Source of the DNA: an uncultured Chlamydiae bacterium
Lineage (GTDB): Bacteria; Chlamydiota; Chlamydiia; Chlamydiales; Rhabdochlamydiaceae
Reading direction: 5' to 3'
Length of the DNA stretch: 64,000 bases
Assembly: GCA_903824495.1 (NCBI GenBank)
Contig: CAIJXB010000016.1
Span: forward strand, 1-64,000
The notes beneath the pieces are model-generated. The model ran no database searches. It saw only the letters and a program-made list of their open reading frames with translations, and was not told where the DNA came from. Made by a program: the position numbers and the translations under genes. Positions 62,041 through 64,000 of the stretch are shown in pieces (within the stretch, counting starts at the first letter, position 1; each line of letters opens with the position of its first letter).

Positions 62041-63159
62041 ATGACGGCAAGAATAACGACGAATAATGGAAGTACGAATTCGATTTGTGTTCCATCGCAT
62101 AGTCACAGAGAATCAACCTTGCATTGGGTGATAGAAAAAATTGCTGGAATTGTATTCGATTTTAGCAAAGCAATCGATTACGCAACTCAGTGGGTTGATT
62201 ATTCTGATTGTTCTCCGGAGCTAAAAGAAAATGCTGTTAAAGTAAAAAGCTCTATAGATCGAGTGAATGTCGTCTTTGCTGGTTGTGCTACTGCAGTTGC
62301 AGTGCACGAGCTCCTCGATGCGGAAGCTCCCGGAGTGGGGGAAGTGGCAGGATTTCTGAGTTCAGGGGCAGAGTTTCTTGATCGTTTAGATGATTTTGGT
62401 GCTATTAATTTGATGGAGGGAGCTTCTCCTGTTATAGGTGCAGTCGGAATTGCATCGGATCTTGTGGGTGGGCTTTATGATTCTGCAAGTGTTTTGAGTA
62501 ATGGCCATATTCAGCCTAGCGATTCTCGGGGGCTTGCGGGAGCAAAGCTATCTCCTTTATATAAATTGGTCAAGATTGCAGAGAATGTTGCGTTTATCGC
62601 TCTTGCAGCTCTTTCAGGCTATGCTACGTACTGCGCAGTCTTTGCAGTTGCAGCTCATGCGGCGTTGCCTTTCGCTCTTTTAGCGGTAGGAACAGCGGCT
62701 TTGTCTATAAAAATGATGCGTTGTTTTTATGAAGGGCTTGCAGATGATGGTCAGGCACGAAATCTTGTGGGTCAACGACGACAACAACGAATGCAATCAA
62801 ACTGTAATCCTCAGAATTGTGGTGCGACTAATGGCCAGTTGACTTCTGTCGATGTGGAAGCTTTGAGGACTGAGAATTTTGACTTGAAAATGCGAACATC
62901 TAAGCTCGAAGGCGTAATCGAAGGATTGCGAATCGGGATTGATTCTTGGGCAAGGAAGCCTATAAACTATTTTTTCAATGGTGTTAGGTTGCCTAATCCA
63001 GATGAGTTCGAAGACGGTGATGATCACTCATCACAAAGCGATACCTCTCAGAGACCAAATGTTCTATCCTCTAATAATGGGAATGATAAGATAGTTTTAG
63101 AAAATCAGCAATCTCTAGAAGAATTAGAAAATCAGGAACTTCCAGAAGAAAAGGTGTAG
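62041..63159 (+). CDS. Inc-like protein with bilobed hydrophobic domain, copy 2
   Basis: 372 residues, starting 4 nt after the previous gene, so co-transcribed. About residues 172-225 form a hydrophobic hairpin of the same type: KIAENVAFIALAALSGYATY then FALLAVGTAALSIKMMRCFY, and the two proteins share a pattern around it (LVK..VA..AL.AL, FxxG). The C-terminal third is polar with a short coiled coil and ends in an acidic tail (SLEELENQELPEEKV). It has three cysteines in CNPQNC plus others. Function unknown; a host-membrane role is inferred from the hairpin and position. Confidence 0.7.
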   Translation: MTARITTNNGSTNSICVPSHSHRESTLHWVIEKIAGIVFDFSKAIDYATQWVDYSDCSPELKENAVKVKSSIDRVNVVFAGCATAVAVHELLDAEAPGVGEVAGFLSSGAEFLDRLDDFGAINLMEGASPVIGAVGIASDLVGGLYDSASVLSNGHIQPSDSRGLAGAKLSPLYKLVKIAENVAFIALAALSGYATYCAVFAVAAHAALPFALLAVGTAALSIKMMRCFYEGLADDGQARNLVGQRRQQRMQSNCNPQNCGATNGQLTSVDVEALRTENFDLKMRTSKLEGVIEGLRIGIDSWARKPINYFFNGVRLPNPDEFEDGDDHSSQSDTSQRPNVLSSNNGNDKIVLENQQSLEELENQELPEEKV

Positions 63160-63183
63160 TCGTTTTGTTTAAGTAAGCAAAAG

Positions 63184-63220
63184 CTCCTTTTTTCGATCCA
63201 ATAAAAAAGGGGCGTTTTTC
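63184..63220 (+). terminator. Rho-independent terminator after the Inc-like pair
   Basis: GCTCCTTTTTT pairs with AAAAAAGGGGC around a 9-nt loop and is followed by GTTTTTC. It separates the Inc-like pair from the SLBB gene. Confidence 0.78.
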
Positions 63221-63244
63221 TTTAAGAGTCAAGAAAAGTAAAAT

Positions 63245-63646
63245 ATGTTTTTCAGAGAATGGTTTGCAGTATTTTGTGTGCTATGTTTTATAGCGACTCT
63301 CTTTTTAGCGGAGGAGTTTCCTTGCAAATCTTTATTTCAAGTGGGTCAGCCTGCAGAAATTCAAAAAATTCAAGTAGAGATTTTAGGGGCTGTGGAAAGG
63401 CCAGGAATGTACGAAGTGGAGGTTGGATCCTCTCTTTTAGAGTTGGTTAGTAGGGCAGGACTTAAAAAAACGGCCGATAAAGGAGCTCTTTACCTTAAGA
63501 AAAGAGTGTTAAATTCGTGCTCGGTGACCGTGCCTGAAAAAAAATGTAGAAAAAGCAGGAAAAAAAAGCAGAGCTCAAGTAGCATAGCTGTTACGTCATA
63601 TGCAATGGAAGCCTCTGGGAATCCTTTCAAAATGTCTGCGCTTTAA
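63245..63646 (+). CDS. Small SLBB-domain exported protein
   Basis: 133 residues. WFAVFCVLCFIATLFLA is a signal or anchor segment near the N-terminus. Residues 40-95 contain the SLBB/beta-grasp pattern VEILGAVERPGMYEVEVGSS followed by LLELVSRAGLKKTADKGALY, as in ComEA and polysaccharide-export proteins. The C-terminus is basic (KKCRKSRKKKQ) then Ser-rich. As an SLBB domain usually acts in a larger protein, this single-domain form is unusual; the ligand is unknown. The start ATG follows a short leader with a weak ribosome site. Confidence 0.7.
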   Translation: MFFREWFAVFCVLCFIATLFLAEEFPCKSLFQVGQPAEIQKIQVEILGAVERPGMYEVEVGSSLLELVSRAGLKKTADKGALYLKKRVLNSCSVTVPEKKCRKSRKKKQSSSSIAVTSYAMEASGNPFKMSAL

Positions 63647-63662
63647 GTGTCTCATGGAATTT

Positions 63663-63688
63663 TTGATTGTGCAAAAATCAACTTTTTT
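63663..63688 (+). terminator. Weak hairpin terminator before rplC
   Basis: TTGATT and AATCAA pair (6 bp) around a 7-nt loop, followed by CTTTTTT. It lies between the SLBB gene and rplC. Confidence 0.4.
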
Positions 63689-63838
63689 GATAGCCTTTTC
63701 GCTTTAGCCTTTTGATGGGGCATTTTACGTAGCAAATGCAGCTTCTGTGGTAAGGGTCAGTCTTTTAGGACGACTTTAAGCAGGATGATAAAGATTAAAA
63801 AAAGTTTAAACAGCGAATATTAGTTTGAAAGGGTGATT

Positions 63839-64000
63839 ATGAGCCTAACGTTAATGGGAAAGAAAAAAGGGATGACGCAAGTGTTTGACAAAGATGGTAA
63901 CATCGTTGTTTGCACAGTGATCCAAGCTGAGCCGAATGTTGTTACGCAAGTTCTGACGAAAGAAAAAGCAGGTTATTCTGCTGTGCAACTCGCAAGCTTC
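63839..64000 (+). CDS. rplC: 50S ribosomal protein L3, 5' part
   Basis: 54 codons up to the window edge. [20 protein letters not shown] and [17 protein letters not shown] sequence (actual [20 protein letters not shown]) are the N-terminal beta barrel of L3. GAAAGGG lies before the ATG. It opens the large ribosomal protein operon; the position after the fmt region matches chlamydial gene order as I recall it. Confidence 0.95.
   Translation, partial: MSLTLMGKKKGMTQVFDKDGNIVVCTVIQAEPNVVTQVLTKEKAGYSAVQLASF

Overview
The window reads as a chromosome segment of a member of the Chlamydiota outside the classical Chlamydiaceae (an 'environmental' chlamydia of Simkania/Waddlia/Parachlamydia grade). 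The case rests on chlamydia-specific genes and arrangements: the developmental regulator EUO, a fused SecDF, a UhpC-type sugar-phosphate antiporter, a degenerate McsB with its McsA partner, and gene blocks that, from memory, follow Chlamydia trachomatis order (gltX-euo-recJ-secDF-uppS-cdsA-cmk-plsC; trxA-trmL-mip-hisS-uhpC-dnaE-...-dacF; lnt-lpxC-fabZ-lpxA-fmt-...-rplC). Features not expected in C. trachomatis are an adenylosuccinate synthetase, a MurA that keeps its active-site cysteine, an Lpg1974/MOMP-like porin, a collagen-like protein and large repeat proteins. The species cannot be fixed from the sequence alone.

Layout. 1-7.4 kb is accessory: two very large paralogous repeat proteins (the first cut by the window edge, with perfect 90-bp repeats) and a broken N-terminal copy surround ispF and a CPA2 antiporter. 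7.4-19 kb is mostly minus-strand housekeeping: mcsAB, an MFS exporter, epmB, murA, an ATP-grasp protein, then ddl with a methyltransferase on the plus strand, a CysJ-like reductase, a tiny lipoprotein and gltX. 19-34 kb holds tsp, euo, an rlmD-type methyltransferase with recJ, secDF, purA, and the tightly overlapping uppS-cdsA-cmk-plsC operon. 33.9-36 kb holds a MOMP-like protein, a small secreted acidic protein, tRNA-Leu(CAG) and trxA. 36-41 kb carries a symporter fused to a solute-binding domain, trmL, mip and hisS. 41-50 kb is uhpC, dnaE, a TPR protein, an LptE-like lipoprotein and a PBP5-type carboxypeptidase. 50-52.4 kb is a second accessory patch with a BclA-like collagen protein and a Fic protein preceded by a striking operator array. 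52.3-57.8 kb is rsmA, a SurA-like chaperone, an RsmB-type methyltransferase, a DoxX protein and lnt. 57.9-61 kb is the lipid A operon (lpxC-fabZ-lpxA) plus fmt. Two tandem Inc-like bilobed membrane proteins, an SLBB protein and the start of rplC close the window.

How the genes work together. Envelope building dominates: peptidoglycan precursor steps (murA, ddl, dacF), lipid A (lpxC, fabZ, lpxA, lptE-like), phospholipid (cdsA, plsC), lipoprotein maturation (lnt), undecaprenyl carrier (uppS), export and folding (secDF, mip, SurA-like, tsp) and an outer-membrane porin. Host interaction is suggested by the repeat proteins, the Inc-like pair, the collagen-like protein, UhpC and the symporter fusion. 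The most unusual items are the symporter-binding-protein fusion, the BclA-like collagen protein, the His-less Fic protein under a phased operator array, the inverted repeat at the murA/epmB junction, and the tandem Inc-like pair.
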